Of a stretch of 64,000 nucleotides of DNA, positions 16,500-26,395 are shown in pieces. The notes beneath the pieces were generated by a model. The model made no database searches. It was not told where the DNA came from and saw only the letters and a list, made by a program, of their open reading frames with translations. The number at the start of each line of letters is the position of its first letter. Position 1 is the first letter of the stretch. A program made the translations under genes and the position numbers. Source of the DNA: Galbibacter sp038433465 (GTDB taxonomy: Bacteria; Bacteroidota; Bacteroidia; Flavobacteriales; Flavobacteriaceae); contig NZ_JAESVF010000008.1 of the NCBI RefSeq assembly GCF_038433465.1, positions 1-64,000 on the forward strand, written 5' to 3'.

Positions 16500-18098
16500 T
16501 TGCTTCGAGTGAATTTTTATAAAGTCATACTGTTTTTTTTACTGCTGAATGTATCCAACTTATATGGGCAAGAGGTTGCAACCAATTATTCTTCCACACA
16601 ACAAAGTATCGATAGCACCTTTTTTAAACTGAAGGATGAACTTACGTCTGCTATCGAACAACAAAACGATTCGCTTACTACCATTAAACATATCGAGTTT
16701 GCCAATTTTTATAACAACTCGGGTGCTGTAAATGAAGCTATTTTGAATTATCAAAAGGCATCCGATTTATTACAGCATACCGACGATACTTTAAAAGTGT
16801 ACGTAAAATTGCAAATTGGGAGTATTAATTTTTTTATTAAACAATTTGAAATTGCAAAGCAAGCATACCTTGAAGCGCTTCAAGATTCTCGAGCAATGGA
16901 TTATACTCGTGGTGAAGCAATGGCGCAAAGTGCATTGGGAAGTTGTTTTGAAAAGCAAGGGGATTTCAAACAGGCACTTGTCCATCAGCAGAAAAGTTTG
17001 ACATTATTCGAGAGACTCAATGATTATTTAGGACTGGCACTTGTAAATGAAAACATTGGTAGTATTTATGAAGATCAGTTTGAGTTTGAAAAAGCTTATC
17101 AAGCTTTCCAACAGGCGCTAACCTACGTAGAAAAAACGAATGATGTAGATCGTAAAATTAATATTCTAAACAATTTGGGAGATGCCAATAGAAAGGCAGG
17201 GAAGTATGTTGATGCGTTGCCGTATACTGAACAGGCGGTTAAAATTGCTTTAGAAACTTCAAACTCGCATCAGTTGGAAAGTGCGTATAAAGACTTGTCT
17301 AAAAACTATGCTTTTTTGAAAGATTATGAAAAAGCTTATGGGGCATTGGTGCTATCTGATTCTATCCACGAAGAAATTCTGGAATTGCAAAACACCCGAC
17401 AAGTGAATGCCTTGCAGGCGCTGTATGATGCCAAGAATAAACAGTCTAAAATAGATTTGTTGCTGAAGGAAAATCAAGTTAAGTCGGCGCACGAAAGTAT
17501 GCTTTTGTTGGCGCTAGTTGGTTTGGTACTCTGTGCAATTGGCGCGTATTTGTACTTGAAGAAAAGAAAAGAAAGTGCGATAAAACTTCAGCATTATAAA
17601 CAGCAAGTTTTAAAAGCCGATTTGGAAAAGAAGCAACTTATTGAAGAGAATTTACAACGAGAAATAGAACTTAAAACTACATCGCTTTCTAAGTACAGTT
17701 TGCATTTAGCGCATAAAAATAAAATGTTGGCAGATGTAGCGCACACGTTAAAAAACTTGAAAGGGAGGAAACAAATGGATGTGCATAGCAAACTCACATC
17801 GGTGGTGGAGTTGATAAACGATGACCTTTCTGAAAAACAAGAATGGGAAGAGTTTATGGGGTACTTTGGTCAAATTCATCCGAGTTTCTTCAAAAACTTA
17901 GAAAGTAAAACCCTCGAAGAATTGTCGTCTTCAGAAATGAGATTGTGCATGTTGTTAAAGCTGAATTTATCTTCCAAAGAAATTGCATCAATTTTGAGAA
18001 TCACTCCAGATAGTATTCGAATAGCAAGGTATCGATTACGAAAAAAGTTAGCTATCAATTCCGGAGAAAAATTAACGAGTTTTTTACATCAGTTGTAG
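16500..18098 (+). CDS. TPR sensor-like protein with C-terminal LuxR-type HTH
   Basis: 532 residues. A signal peptide (about 1-23, ending SNLYGQ) precedes about five to six tetratricopeptide repeats (about 70-320; YTRGEAMAQSALGSCFEKQG and LVNENIGSIYEDQFEFEKAY are typical). One transmembrane helix (about 336-354, MLLLALVGLVLCAIGAYLYL), a coiled-coil, and a C-terminal helix-turn-helix (about 475-525, LSSKEIASILRITPDSIRIA) follow. This is the Bacteroidota membrane-tethered TPR-HTH architecture: periplasmic repeats sense something and the cytoplasmic HTH acts on DNA. The start is TTG 16500, or GTG 16509. It lies directly before the TonB receptor-phytase genes, which it may control (inferred from position only). 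Confidence 0.85.
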   Translation: MLRVNFYKVILFFLLLNVSNLYGQEVATNYSSTQQSIDSTFFKLKDELTSAIEQQNDSLTTIKHIEFANFYNNSGAVNEAILNYQKASDLLQHTDDTLKVYVKLQIGSINFFIKQFEIAKQAYLEALQDSRAMDYTRGEAMAQSALGSCFEKQGDFKQALVHQQKSLTLFERLNDYLGLALVNENIGSIYEDQFEFEKAYQAFQQALTYVEKTNDVDRKINILNNLGDANRKAGKYVDALPYTEQAVKIALETSNSHQLESAYKDLSKNYAFLKDYEKAYGALVLSDSIHEEILELQNTRQVNALQALYDAKNKQSKIDLLLKENQVKSAHESMLLLALVGLVLCAIGAYLYLKKRKESAIKLQHYKQQVLKADLEKKQLIEENLQREIELKTTSLSKYSLHLAHKNKMLADVAHTLKNLKGRKQMDVHSKLTSVVELINDDLSEKQEWEEFMGYFGQIHPSFFKNLESKTLEELSSSEMRLCMLLKLNLSSKEIASILRITPDSIRIARYRLRKKLAINSGEKLTSFLHQL

Positions 18099-18234
18099 TG
18101 AATATTAAGACAAATGCTTTTTATGTTAATTCAATGTTACGCAAACTTAAATGTTGCCTTTGTATACTACCTAAAAATGCATTTTCATTACATTTTGTTT
18201 TCATGAGTTTTACGTGCTAAAGTCTTGTTAAATA

Positions 18235-18242
18235 TAGATTTG
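18235..18242 (+). promoter_or_regulatory. -7 element of the TonB receptor-phytase unit
   Basis: TAGATTTG matches TAnnTTTG and lies 21 bp before the ATG at 18264. No TTG at the expected distance upstream is seen, so an activator may be needed. Confidence 0.45.
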
Positions 18243-18263
18243 CATAAAAATAAACCTAATTTT

Positions 18264-21137
18264 ATGAAATCATTTAAACTAATTTTTGCAACCTTAATTG
18301 TTGCCTTTTTTGCGAGTAGTATGAGTGCTCAAAATGGGAATGTGCAGGGGGTAATTACCGACGAAAACGGAATTTATATACCTGGTGCAACTGTTTTAAT
18401 TCAAGACTTAAATAAAGGAGTTGTTTCTGATGTAGATGGGAAATTTACATTTGTTGCTGTTCCTGCTGGAAAACACGAATTATTAATTAAGTATTTAGGG
18501 TTTTCTGATTACTTTCAAGAAATAGAAGTTATTGCAGGACAAACTGTAGCTGTTTCTGTAAGTTTAAATTCAGAAAGTTTAGAGCTTGAAGGTGTTGAAG
18601 TTTCTGCCTACGGATTGAGCGGACAGGCAAGAGCATTAAACACACAGAAAAATAACACCAATATTACCAATGTGGTTTCTACAGACCAGATTGGGAAATT
18701 TCCAGATGCAAACATTGGAGATGCTGTAAAACGTATACCAGGGATTACGATGCAAGTAGACCAAGGGGAGGCGCGTAATATTATTGTGCGTGGATTGTCG
18801 CCACAATTAAACTCGGTAACTTTAAACGGGAGCCGTATTCCTTCAGCAGAGGGAGATAACAGAAACGTTCAGATGGATTTAATTCCTTCAGACATGATCC
18901 AAACTGTAGAGGTAAGCAAAGCAGTTACACCAGATATGGATGGTGATGCTTTGGGAGGTTCTGTAAACTTAGTTACACGTACCGCTCCGCAAGGATTTAG
19001 AGTTTCGGCTACTGCTGGTTCTGGAATTAATTTTATTACTGATAAAAGAATTTTAAACGGATCGTTTTTAGTAGGAGATCGTACCAAAGACGGAAAGTTT
19101 GGATGGATGGTTTCTGCATCGATTAACGATAACGATTTTGGATCGGATGATGTTGAGGCTGAATGGAGCAATGAATTTGAGTACAACACAGGAATGCAAG
19201 ATGCCGATGGCGAAGATATTCTTGAGGAATTAGATGTTAACCCATACGCTTCGGTTTACGAAACACGTACGTATTTGGTACAAAGAGTAAGACGTAGTTT
19301 TTCGGCAAATCTTGATTATAAGCTGAACGAAAATAATAGCGTTTACTTAAAAACAATGTACAACTGGAGAGACGATCGTGAAAATCGTTTTGTGTACAGC
19401 AACGAAATTTTAGACGGTGAAGATATTGGTGCAGATGACTTTATGATTGATAGCAACAACAATTTAGTTGCTTTTCCAATAGAGGCAAAAAGAGAAACCA
19501 AAGGAGGAATTCCTGGTGGAAGAATTCAAAATGCACGTTTGGAAGATCAAAGAATGCAAAACTATAGCATTGGTGGAGATCATTTATTTGGAGAATTGAA
19601 ATTCGACTGGATGGCTTCGTATGCAAAAGCTTCAGAAGAGCGTCCGCATGAGCGATATATTACTTACGCAAGTGAGTTTGGAATCAACAGAAATTTAGAT
19701 ACTAAAAAACCAATTTTCACTCCTCAAGATGAAAGTGATAATGCACTTGGAAACTATGAGTTTGATGAACTTACAGAAGAATATCAGTATACAGAAGAAA
19801 AAGATATCAATGCATTTTTAAACTTTGAATTGCCAGCAGATTTCTTTGGAAACGGAGATGGAAGTATCAAATTTGGTGCGCGTACACGTATCAAAAATAA
19901 AAATCGCGATAATAACTTCTTTGAGTATTCGCCACTTGGTTCGCAATACGATACTATGGATTTAGTAGAAACTAGAGATTATACAGATGCAGATTATTTA
20001 GCGGGAAGTCAATACAAAGCTGGATATTTTGTTACGCCAGATTTCTTAGGAAACATGAAACTTACCGATGAAAGTCAGTTTGAAGGAGGGTCGGTTCCAG
20101 ATGAATATTTAAGAGCTAACTTTGATGTAGATGAAGAAGTGTATGCAGGGTATGTAATGACGAAACAGCAGTTAACAGACAAGTTGAGTGTGTTGGCGGG
20201 TATTCGTATTGAAAACACACAAATTACAGCAACTGGAAATAGTATTTTAGACGAAGAAGATTTAATAGGAACAATTACAGAGAAGAGTTCGTATACCAAT
20301 GTGCTTCCTGGAGTTCATTTTAAATATGATTTTTCTGATCAAACAATTTTGCGTTTTGCTTGGACAAATACATTAGCGCGTCCTAATTATGTAGATTTAG
20401 TGCCGTATGTAGATGTAATTTCTGAAGATGAAGAAATTGTATTAGGAAATGCCGATTTAGATCCAACAACTTCTATGAACTTCGATATCATGGCAGAACA
20501 CTATTTTGAGTCTGTTGGTATTTTATCGGGAGGATTGTTTTATAAAGATGTAGATAAATTTATTTACACTTCAATTACCGAGGCTACAAGTGATATTTAT
20601 GGAGATGATACAACAGGTTTCGACTTGTATCAGCCACAAAATGGAGACAATGCATCTATTTTTGGTGCTGAAGTTTCTTTGCAAAGACAATTAGATTTCT
20701 TACCAGGATTTGCCAAAAACTTCAATATTTACCTTAACTATACTTATTTAACATCAGATGCAAATGGTATTAAAAATGAAGATGGAGACGAGCGTGATGA
20801 CATCGACTTACCAAACACATCACCAAACATGTTTAACGGATCGTTAGGATATAACGACAAGAAATTAAGCGTACGTTTATCTGCTAATTATTCTGATGCG
20901 TATATCGATGAAATTGGAGGAAACCCATTTGAAGATCGTTACTACGATGAGCAATTCTTTTTAGATTTTAGTGTAAACTACGCAATTACCAACAATATTA
21001 GAGTGTACGCTAATTTGAATAATATTACCAACCAACCTTTGCGTTATTACCAAGGAGTTAAAGGTAGAACCATGCAAATGGAATACTACGAAAAGCGCTT
21101 AACTTTTGGTATTAAATACGATTTGTTTAAAAAATAA
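18264..21137 (+). CDS. Large TonB-dependent outer-membrane receptor next to phytase
   Basis: 957 residues from the ATG at 18264, which gives a clean signal peptide (MKSFKLIFATLIVAFFASSM, ending SAQ). A carboxypeptidase-regulatory-like domain (about 27-105) and a plug (about 115-250) follow, with IGKFPDANIGDAVKRIPGIT, NIIVRGLSPQLNSVTLNGSR and DALGGSVNLVTRTA; this plug type belongs to the Xanthomonas/Caulobacter-like TonB receptor subfamily (TIGR01782 style). The barrel ends FGIKYDLFKK. The phytase lipoprotein follows 96 bp downstream across a hairpin. Import of a phosphorylated inositol or another phytase product is plausible but unproven. Confidence 0.92.
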   Translation: MKSFKLIFATLIVAFFASSMSAQNGNVQGVITDENGIYIPGATVLIQDLNKGVVSDVDGKFTFVAVPAGKHELLIKYLGFSDYFQEIEVIAGQTVAVSVSLNSESLELEGVEVSAYGLSGQARALNTQKNNTNITNVVSTDQIGKFPDANIGDAVKRIPGITMQVDQGEARNIIVRGLSPQLNSVTLNGSRIPSAEGDNRNVQMDLIPSDMIQTVEVSKAVTPDMDGDALGGSVNLVTRTAPQGFRVSATAGSGINFITDKRILNGSFLVGDRTKDGKFGWMVSASINDNDFGSDDVEAEWSNEFEYNTGMQDADGEDILEELDVNPYASVYETRTYLVQRVRRSFSANLDYKLNENNSVYLKTMYNWRDDRENRFVYSNEILDGEDIGADDFMIDSNNNLVAFPIEAKRETKGGIPGGRIQNARLEDQRMQNYSIGGDHLFGELKFDWMASYAKASEERPHERYITYASEFGINRNLDTKKPIFTPQDESDNALGNYEFDELTEEYQYTEEKDINAFLNFELPADFFGNGDGSIKFGARTRIKNKNRDNNFFEYSPLGSQYDTMDLVETRDYTDADYLAGSQYKAGYFVTPDFLGNMKLTDESQFEGGSVPDEYLRANFDVDEEVYAGYVMTKQQLTDKLSVLAGIRIENTQITATGNSILDEEDLIGTITEKSSYTNVLPGVHFKYDFSDQTILRFAWTNTLARPNYVDLVPYVDVISEDEEIVLGNADLDPTTSMNFDIMAEHYFESVGILSGGLFYKDVDKFIYTSITEATSDIYGDDTTGFDLYQPQNGDNASIFGAEVSLQRQLDFLPGFAKNFNIYLNYTYLTSDANGIKNEDGDERDDIDLPNTSPNMFNGSLGYNDKKLSVRLSANYSDAYIDEIGGNPFEDRYYDEQFFLDFSVNYAITNNIRVYANLNNITNQPLRYYQGVKGRTMQMEYYEKRLTFGIKYDLFKK

Positions 21138-21156
21138 AAACTACTAATATTTTTTC

Positions 21157-21211
21157 GGGAGCGAAGCAATCTGTTTCGATTTTAATTCCAAAAGCTTAGA
21201 TTGCTTCCCCC
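21157..21211 (+). other. Intercistronic stem-loop between TonB receptor and phytase
   Basis: Perfect arms GAAGCAATCT (21163-21172) and AGATTGCTTC (21198-21207), with a flanking GGG/CCCC contact, form a GC-richer hairpin with a 25-nt loop and no following T run. It is more likely a processing or stability element than a terminator. Confidence 0.5.
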
Positions 21212-21233
21212 GTTGTTATAAAACTCTACGGAA

Positions 21234-22241
21234 ATGAAACTATACAGAATTTTAGCAGTAACAGCATTGGTAGCTGTATCCTGCAGTAAAAATAATTTAC
21301 CAGCAATAAGTCCAGATGTTACTACACAAGAAACATTACACGACACCGATGATCCTGCAATATGGATTAACAAAAATGATGCTTCAAAAAGTATTGTTTT
21401 TGGTACTGATAAAGATACCGATGGGGCTATTTATGCTTTCGATTTAGACGGAAAAATTATTGAAGAAAAAACAATAAGAGGACTAAAGCGTCCAAATAAT
21501 GTTGATGTACGTTACGATTTTCAATTGAATGATTCTACCAAAGTAGATGTACTTGCATTTACAGAGCGCGAGCGTCAACAAATCCGTTTATTTTCAGTTC
21601 CAGACATGAAGCCTTTGGATAATGGTGGTTTTCCTGTTTTTACTGATGCAACAGTTCCAGAGCACAATTTACCAATGGGAATAAGTTTGTATCATTCCGC
21701 AGTAAACGGAGAGATGTATGCTATTGTTGGTAGAAAAACTGGTCCTTCGGATGGGTATTTATATCAGTATTTATTGAAGTCAGATTCTACAGGAGTTAAA
21801 GCTGAATTGGTACGTAAGTTTGGAAAATTTAGCGGAAAGAAAGAAATTGAAGCTATTGCTGTAGATGATAAAGAAGGTATTGTGTACTACTCGGATGAAG
21901 GTGCGGGGATTCATATGTACTATGCCGAACCAAGCAAAGGAAATGAAGAATTGGACTTTTTTGGAGTGGAATATTTTCGTGAAGATATAGAAGGACTTTG
22001 CATTGCTGATATGGCAGATGGAAAGAGCTATATCATTGTATCAAATCAGCAAAACCACAGTTTTGTTATTTTTGATAAAGAAACGAGAAGTTTTGTTAAA
22101 GAGCTGAATTTAAGTACGCAAGAAACCGATGGTTGCGATGTAGTAACAGTGCCGTTAAACAGTGTGTTTAAAGATGGTTTATTTGTAGCGATGAATAATG
22201 ACAAACGTTTTTTCTTCTATAACTTAGGAAAATTACTATAA
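21234..22241 (+). CDS. Beta-propeller 3-phytase, lipoprotein
   Basis: Hydrolyses phosphate esters of phytate. 335 residues with a lipoprotein signal (LVAVSC-SKNN, Cys at about 17), so anchored to the outer membrane or cell surface. BPP-type blocks are visible: DTDDPAIWINKNDASKS near the N-terminus, FGTDKDTDGAIYAFDLDGK, LKRPNNVDVRYDF, KKEIEAIAVDDKEGIVYYSD and the late DIEGLCIADMADGKSYIIVS. The acidic Ca-binding and catalytic positions of the family lie in these blocks. It is probably co-transcribed with the upstream TonB receptor, an arrangement that suggests surface hydrolysis coupled to uptake. Confidence 0.93.
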   Translation: MKLYRILAVTALVAVSCSKNNLPAISPDVTTQETLHDTDDPAIWINKNDASKSIVFGTDKDTDGAIYAFDLDGKIIEEKTIRGLKRPNNVDVRYDFQLNDSTKVDVLAFTERERQQIRLFSVPDMKPLDNGGFPVFTDATVPEHNLPMGISLYHSAVNGEMYAIVGRKTGPSDGYLYQYLLKSDSTGVKAELVRKFGKFSGKKEIEAIAVDDKEGIVYYSDEGAGIHMYYAEPSKGNEELDFFGVEYFREDIEGLCIADMADGKSYIIVSNQQNHSFVIFDKETRSFVKELNLSTQETDGCDVVTVPLNSVFKDGLFVAMNNDKRFFFYNLGKLL

Positions 22242-22310
22242 AAAAATGATGTAGTTTCTAATTTTATTAATAAATTAGACATACTAATAATCAAAAAAAA
22301 TCTTTTTATC

Positions 22311-22898
22311 ATGAAAAAAGTTGTCATTTCAGGTGCTCTTGCACTTACTATTTTATGTTCAAGCTGTTTAGGTTCTTATAGTGCTTTTAATAATTTAAAA
22401 GACTGGAACGACGGTGTAACTGGAAACAAGTTTGTAAATAACTTAATTTTCTGGGGACTTAACATTATTCCTGTTTATGGTTTATTCTTCTTAGGAGATA
22501 CAATCATTTTCAACGTTATTGAGTTCTGGACAGGTTCTAATCCAATTGCAATGAAAGAAGGAGAGTCTGAAACTCAAATTGTAGAAAGAGAAGGAAATAC
22601 GTACGAAATGACAGCGACCAAAAACAGAATGCAAATTGCAGTTGTTGATGGTCCTAAAAAAGGAGAAAAAGTAGATTTAGTTTACAAGCCAGATGCAAAA
22701 TCTTGGAACGCTGTAAAACCAAACGGAGAGGTAATCGAGCTTTCTTCATTTAAAGAAGGAATGTACATTGTTAACCTTCCAAACGGAGAAGAAGTAAAAA
22801 TCGATCCAGCTACACCAAGAGCTGAAGCGGTTGCTTTCTTACAAGAAAAAGTTGCTTGTAGCTATACAGATGCTATGGTAGCTTCTTTAGAAGACTAA
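22311..22898 (+). CDS. DUF3332-family lipoprotein
   Basis: 195 residues. A signal peptide with lipobox (LTILCSSC, Cys about 19) is followed by hydrophobic patches (LIFWGLNIIPVYGLFFLGDT, then IEFWTG) and a soluble C-terminal part. This is the Bacteroidota DUF3332 pattern; function unknown. It is 70 bp after the phytase gene and is followed by a strong terminator, so it may be the last gene of the phytate unit or an independent gene. Confidence 0.85.
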   Translation: MKKVVISGALALTILCSSCLGSYSAFNNLKDWNDGVTGNKFVNNLIFWGLNIIPVYGLFFLGDTIIFNVIEFWTGSNPIAMKEGESETQIVEREGNTYEMTATKNRMQIAVVDGPKKGEKVDLVYKPDAKSWNAVKPNGEVIELSSFKEGMYIVNLPNGEEVKIDPATPRAEAVAFLQEKVACSYTDAMVASLED

Positions 22899-22922
22899 AT
22901 AGGAAATTAATTCCGTTTATAT

Positions 22923-22957
22923 AAAAAAAGCTGGTTTTTTAAACCAGCTTTTTTTTT
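22923..22957. terminator. Bidirectional terminator
   Basis: Arms AAAAAAAGCTGGTTT and AAACCAGCTTTTTTT around a short T loop. T runs on both strands serve the DUF3332 gene (plus) and the acyl-CoA oxidase gene (minus). Confidence 0.9.
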
Positions 22958-22968
22958 TGCTTCTGTAT

Positions 22969-25227
22969 CTATAGAATAGGAGTTTCTAAACAACTTTTCG
23001 GGATACCAAAACCATCTACAAGTGTATTTACGTGCGGTCTTAATTCCGAACAGATGCGTTCAACCTGTTTCCTAATTGCTTTAGATTTGTTGGCACTGAT
23101 GTAGCCTTGCTCTAAATACCAAGTGGCATGTTCGTTAATTTCGCTTAGAGCAAATAATACGCCTAGTTTATTAAACAAAAAGCGAAGCTCTTCATCTTTA
23201 ATATTTTCAGTGAAGTTTAAAAATTCATTATACGCCAGTTCCTGACTGTACGCTTTTCCTAACATAACCAAATGTGTTTGTACTTTTAAAAACGCTTGAT
23301 AGGAAGGAATTCCCTTTTTAATATATTTTTGAACTCTCGACGCTACAGAAAATGTGAGTCTTCGAGTTCTGTATTCAAAAGCTTCTCGGTGAAAATCCGA
23401 ATCAAAGAGATGTTCTTTGTCTGTTTTATTGGTGAAAATAGGATTGAAAGTAGTGAGTCGGTCAGACAATTGTGTACCTACATATTTAAGCACATCCATG
23501 AAATTGTCGCTATTAAATTCAGTTTTAAAATTAGTCAGTATCCCTTTCGCTGCTAGTTGAATTAATACGGTATTGTCTCCTTCAAAAGTGGTGAAAATGT
23601 CTACGTCTCCTTTAATGTATGGAATTTTATTTTCTAACAAATATCCTTTTCCGCCACATGCTTCCCTGCATTCTTGTATGGTTTGGTTCGAAAACCAAGT
23701 TATCGAAGCTTTTAATGCCGCTGCCTGTGTTTCTATTTCTCTGCGACCATCTTCAGTAGAATTTGCATAATCTTTAATAAGTTTGTCTAGTACAGTGTGG
23801 TAAACATAAGACTTCGCAATAGGTTTTATTAACCGTAATTGATGCGTAGGGTAATCCATAATTAAGTCCTCTTGAACTTTTTCGTTACTATTAAATTGTC
23901 GTCTTTGCAACGCATACTTCACCGCAATCGCTAACGCTTTCTTAGCGCCACTTAAAGCACCTTTCGCCACGCAAATTCTTCCACCAACCAAGGTTCCAAG
24001 CATGGTGAAAAAGCGTTTGTTTGGGTTTTCAATCGGCGAAGTATAATTCCCATTTTCGTCGATATCTCCATATCTATTTAATAAATTTTCTCGTGGCACA
24101 GCAACATTCGAAAACCAAATTTTTCCATTGTCAACACCATTCAGCCCAAGCTTATAGCCGTTGTCTTCAATTCTTACGCCAGGCATTAAATTTCCATCCT
24201 TATCTCTTATTCGAGTTAGAATAGCGTGTACACCTTCGTTTTTACCATTAACAATGAGTTGCGCAAAAACTGTAGCCATTTCAGCATGAAGTGCATTTCC
24301 AATGTATTCTTTATTGTCGTTTTCTCCAGGAGTTTCAATAATTATCGAATCTGTTTCTTTTACATACGTAGCAGTAGTTTTCACCCCTCTTACATTTGAG
24401 CCATGGCGTGTTTCCGTCATAGCGAAACAGCCTAAAAAATTGGCTTCGCCAGTTTCTTTTAAATATTTATCATGGTGTTTTTTTGTCCCTAAATTCTGAA
24501 TACTCCCTCCAAAAAGTCCAAATTGAACTCCAAACTTTACGGTTAAACTTCCGTCTACAAACATTAGATTTTCAAAAATGCTAGCGTAGGTAGGCATGTT
24601 TGCAACTCCTCCATAAGCCTTATCGTAAGCCATGGCACCATAACCGTCTTTCGCTAGAAATTTTACTTGCGACAGTACTCGATTCCTAAACTCATCTTTA
24701 TCTCTAATGATTTTAAAATCAAAAATGGGATCGTTCAATTTTTCTCGAAACTTATCAATTTCAGCAGCATGTTCGCCTTTTAATAGGCTGTCTATTTTTT
24801 CTGCGGAATAAAACGAAACACTACCAACAGTTTCAACTTTTACATTGAATAAATGGTGGTAATGGTTGGGTTGAATTCCTAAATTGATTTCGATATATTT
24901 TAAACTTTCATCATGAATTTCGGTAGTTTGACTATTGCTTGCCAATCGTTTGCTAAAAGATGTAAGCGGATAAGCGTCGCTTTCAATTAGCTTTAGCTCA
25001 GATTCGTCAATAATATTCTTCCATGAAATAAGAGTTTCATTTGAAGGAGACTTTTCAGGATTAATCCATTTTTTAAGAGTCGTTTTACTATCTTTTGAAA
25101 TAACATCAGCTTCGATAGATTTTTTCAGTACAGAAATTTCCGAAGGCGAAAGCAGTTCATCAGACCAAATAACATATAAAAATGGGATGTATTTTAATAT
25201 TTCGGCGGTATATGTAGTATTTTTCAT
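22969..25227 (-). CDS. Acyl-CoA oxidase/dehydrogenase
   Basis: Flavoenzyme oxidising acyl-CoA at the alpha-beta bond. 752 residues, longer than ordinary acyl-CoA dehydrogenases (about 380), with an N-terminal extension of about 140 residues and a C-terminal ACOX-type helical domain. The FAD/acyl-binding core shows FGGSIQNLGTKKHHDKYL, FAMTETRHGSNVRGVKTTAT and WFSNVAVPRENLLNRYGD. CREACGGKGYLLENKIPYIK and FTTFEGDNTVLIQLAAKG carry the catalytic Glu region of acyl-CoA oxidases. It stands alone on the minus strand and probably serves fatty-acid beta-oxidation. Oxidase versus dehydrogenase activity cannot be fixed from sequence. Confidence 0.9.
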   Translation of the reverse strand: MKNTTYTAEILKYIPFLYVIWSDELLSPSEISVLKKSIEADVISKDSKTTLKKWINPEKSPSNETLISWKNIIDESELKLIESDAYPLTSFSKRLASNSQTTEIHDESLKYIEINLGIQPNHYHHLFNVKVETVGSVSFYSAEKIDSLLKGEHAAEIDKFREKLNDPIFDFKIIRDKDEFRNRVLSQVKFLAKDGYGAMAYDKAYGGVANMPTYASIFENLMFVDGSLTVKFGVQFGLFGGSIQNLGTKKHHDKYLKETGEANFLGCFAMTETRHGSNVRGVKTTATYVKETDSIIIETPGENDNKEYIGNALHAEMATVFAQLIVNGKNEGVHAILTRIRDKDGNLMPGVRIEDNGYKLGLNGVDNGKIWFSNVAVPRENLLNRYGDIDENGNYTSPIENPNKRFFTMLGTLVGGRICVAKGALSGAKKALAIAVKYALQRRQFNSNEKVQEDLIMDYPTHQLRLIKPIAKSYVYHTVLDKLIKDYANSTEDGRREIETQAAALKASITWFSNQTIQECREACGGKGYLLENKIPYIKGDVDIFTTFEGDNTVLIQLAAKGILTNFKTEFNSDNFMDVLKYVGTQLSDRLTTFNPIFTNKTDKEHLFDSDFHREAFEYRTRRLTFSVASRVQKYIKKGIPSYQAFLKVQTHLVMLGKAYSQELAYNEFLNFTENIKDEELRFLFNKLGVLFALSEINEHATWYLEQGYISANKSKAIRKQVERICSELRPHVNTLVDGFGIPKSCLETPIL

Positions 25228-25333
25228 AGATACAAATTACAAATTTCTGTTTCAGAAAAATAAAATTTAACCTATTTATAACTTGACGAGTTGTACGCAG
25301 TTTTAATACAAATAAAAATGAAAAAAAATCACG

Positions 25334-25341
25334 TACTTTTG
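25334..25341 (+). promoter_or_regulatory. -7 promoter element of ruvB
   Basis: TACTTTTG lies only 6 bp before the ruvB ATG (25348), predicting a very short or absent leader. Confidence 0.45.
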
Positions 25342-25347
25342 TAACCT

Positions 25348-26370
25348 ATGAATGAATATTTAGATCCTACAGGCGACCATTTTTCTCCGGAAGAAGTAGA
25401 TATTGAAAAAGCATTACGGCCGTTAAGTTTTAACGATTTTGCTGGGCAAGAACAGGTGTTGGAAAACTTAACTGTTTTTGTGCAAGCTGCCAATTTGCGC
25501 TCGGAAGCCTTAGATCATACATTGTTTCATGGCCCTCCAGGATTGGGAAAAACCACTTTGGCGCATATTTTAGCTAACGAACTTGGAGTTGGAATTAAAG
25601 TTACTTCGGGGCCAGTGTTGGATAAACCTGGAGATTTAGCAGGGTTGCTAACCAATCTTGAAGAACGAGATGTACTTTTTATTGATGAAATCCATCGGTT
25701 GAGTCCTATTGTAGAAGAGTATTTGTATTCTGCAATGGAAGATTATAAAATCGATATCATGATTGAAAGTGGTCCGAATGCTCGAACCGTACAAATTAAC
25801 CTCAATCCGTTTACACTTATTGGCGCAACCACACGATCTGGACTTTTAACGGCGCCTATGCGTGCTCGTTTCGGAATTAGTAGTCGGTTGCAGTATTACA
25901 CCACCGAGTTATTGGCAGATATTGTTCAGCGAAGTGCACACATTTTAAAAGTGCCAATTTCTATGGAAGCAGCTATTGAAATTGCAGGAAGAAGTAGAGG
26001 AACACCGCGTATTGCAAACGCACTTTTACGTAGAATTCGTGATTTTGCACAGATTAAAGGAAACGGAAAAATAGATATCGAAATTTCTAAATTCGGTTTA
26101 AAAGCGCTTAATGTTGATGCTTTTGGGTTAGATGAAATGGACAACAAGATTTTAACCACCATTATCGATAAATTTAAAGGCGGCCCTGTTGGAATTACCA
26201 CTTTGGCGACTGCAGTTTCTGAAAGTGCGGAGACTATTGAAGAGGTTTATGAACCTTTTTTAATTCAACAAGGATTTATAATTCGTACGCCAAGAGGACG
26301 CGAGGTAACCGAACTTGCTTACAAACATTTGGGAAAAATTAAAGGAGGAATCCAAGGCGGATTGTTTTAA
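25348..26370 (+). CDS. ruvB: Holliday junction branch migration ATPase RuvB
   Basis: 340 residues, the normal length. The RuvB signature RPLSFNDFAGQEQVLENL, Walker A GPPGLGKTT (62-70), Walker B LFIDEIHRL, sensor-1 GATTRSG, arginine finger region RARFGISSRL and a C-terminal winged helix (about 265-335) are all present. It drives branch migration with RuvA, encoded separately at 31.3 kb. A cytochrome P450 gene starts 25 bp downstream. Confidence 0.98.
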   Translation: MNEYLDPTGDHFSPEEVDIEKALRPLSFNDFAGQEQVLENLTVFVQAANLRSEALDHTLFHGPPGLGKTTLAHILANELGVGIKVTSGPVLDKPGDLAGLLTNLEERDVLFIDEIHRLSPIVEEYLYSAMEDYKIDIMIESGPNARTVQINLNPFTLIGATTRSGLLTAPMRARFGISSRLQYYTTELLADIVQRSAHILKVPISMEAAIEIAGRSRGTPRIANALLRRIRDFAQIKGNGKIDIEISKFGLKALNVDAFGLDEMDNKILTTIIDKFKGGPVGITTLATAVSESAETIEEVYEPFLIQQGFIIRTPRGREVTELAYKHLGKIKGGIQGGLF

Positions 26371-26395
26371 ATAGAATTGTAAAAATCGATACGTT

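Noticed and set aside
18225..18263. TTG start 13 codons upstream of the TonB receptor
   Set aside because: The -7 element TAGATTTG lies inside it, and the ATG at 18264 begins a normal signal peptide.
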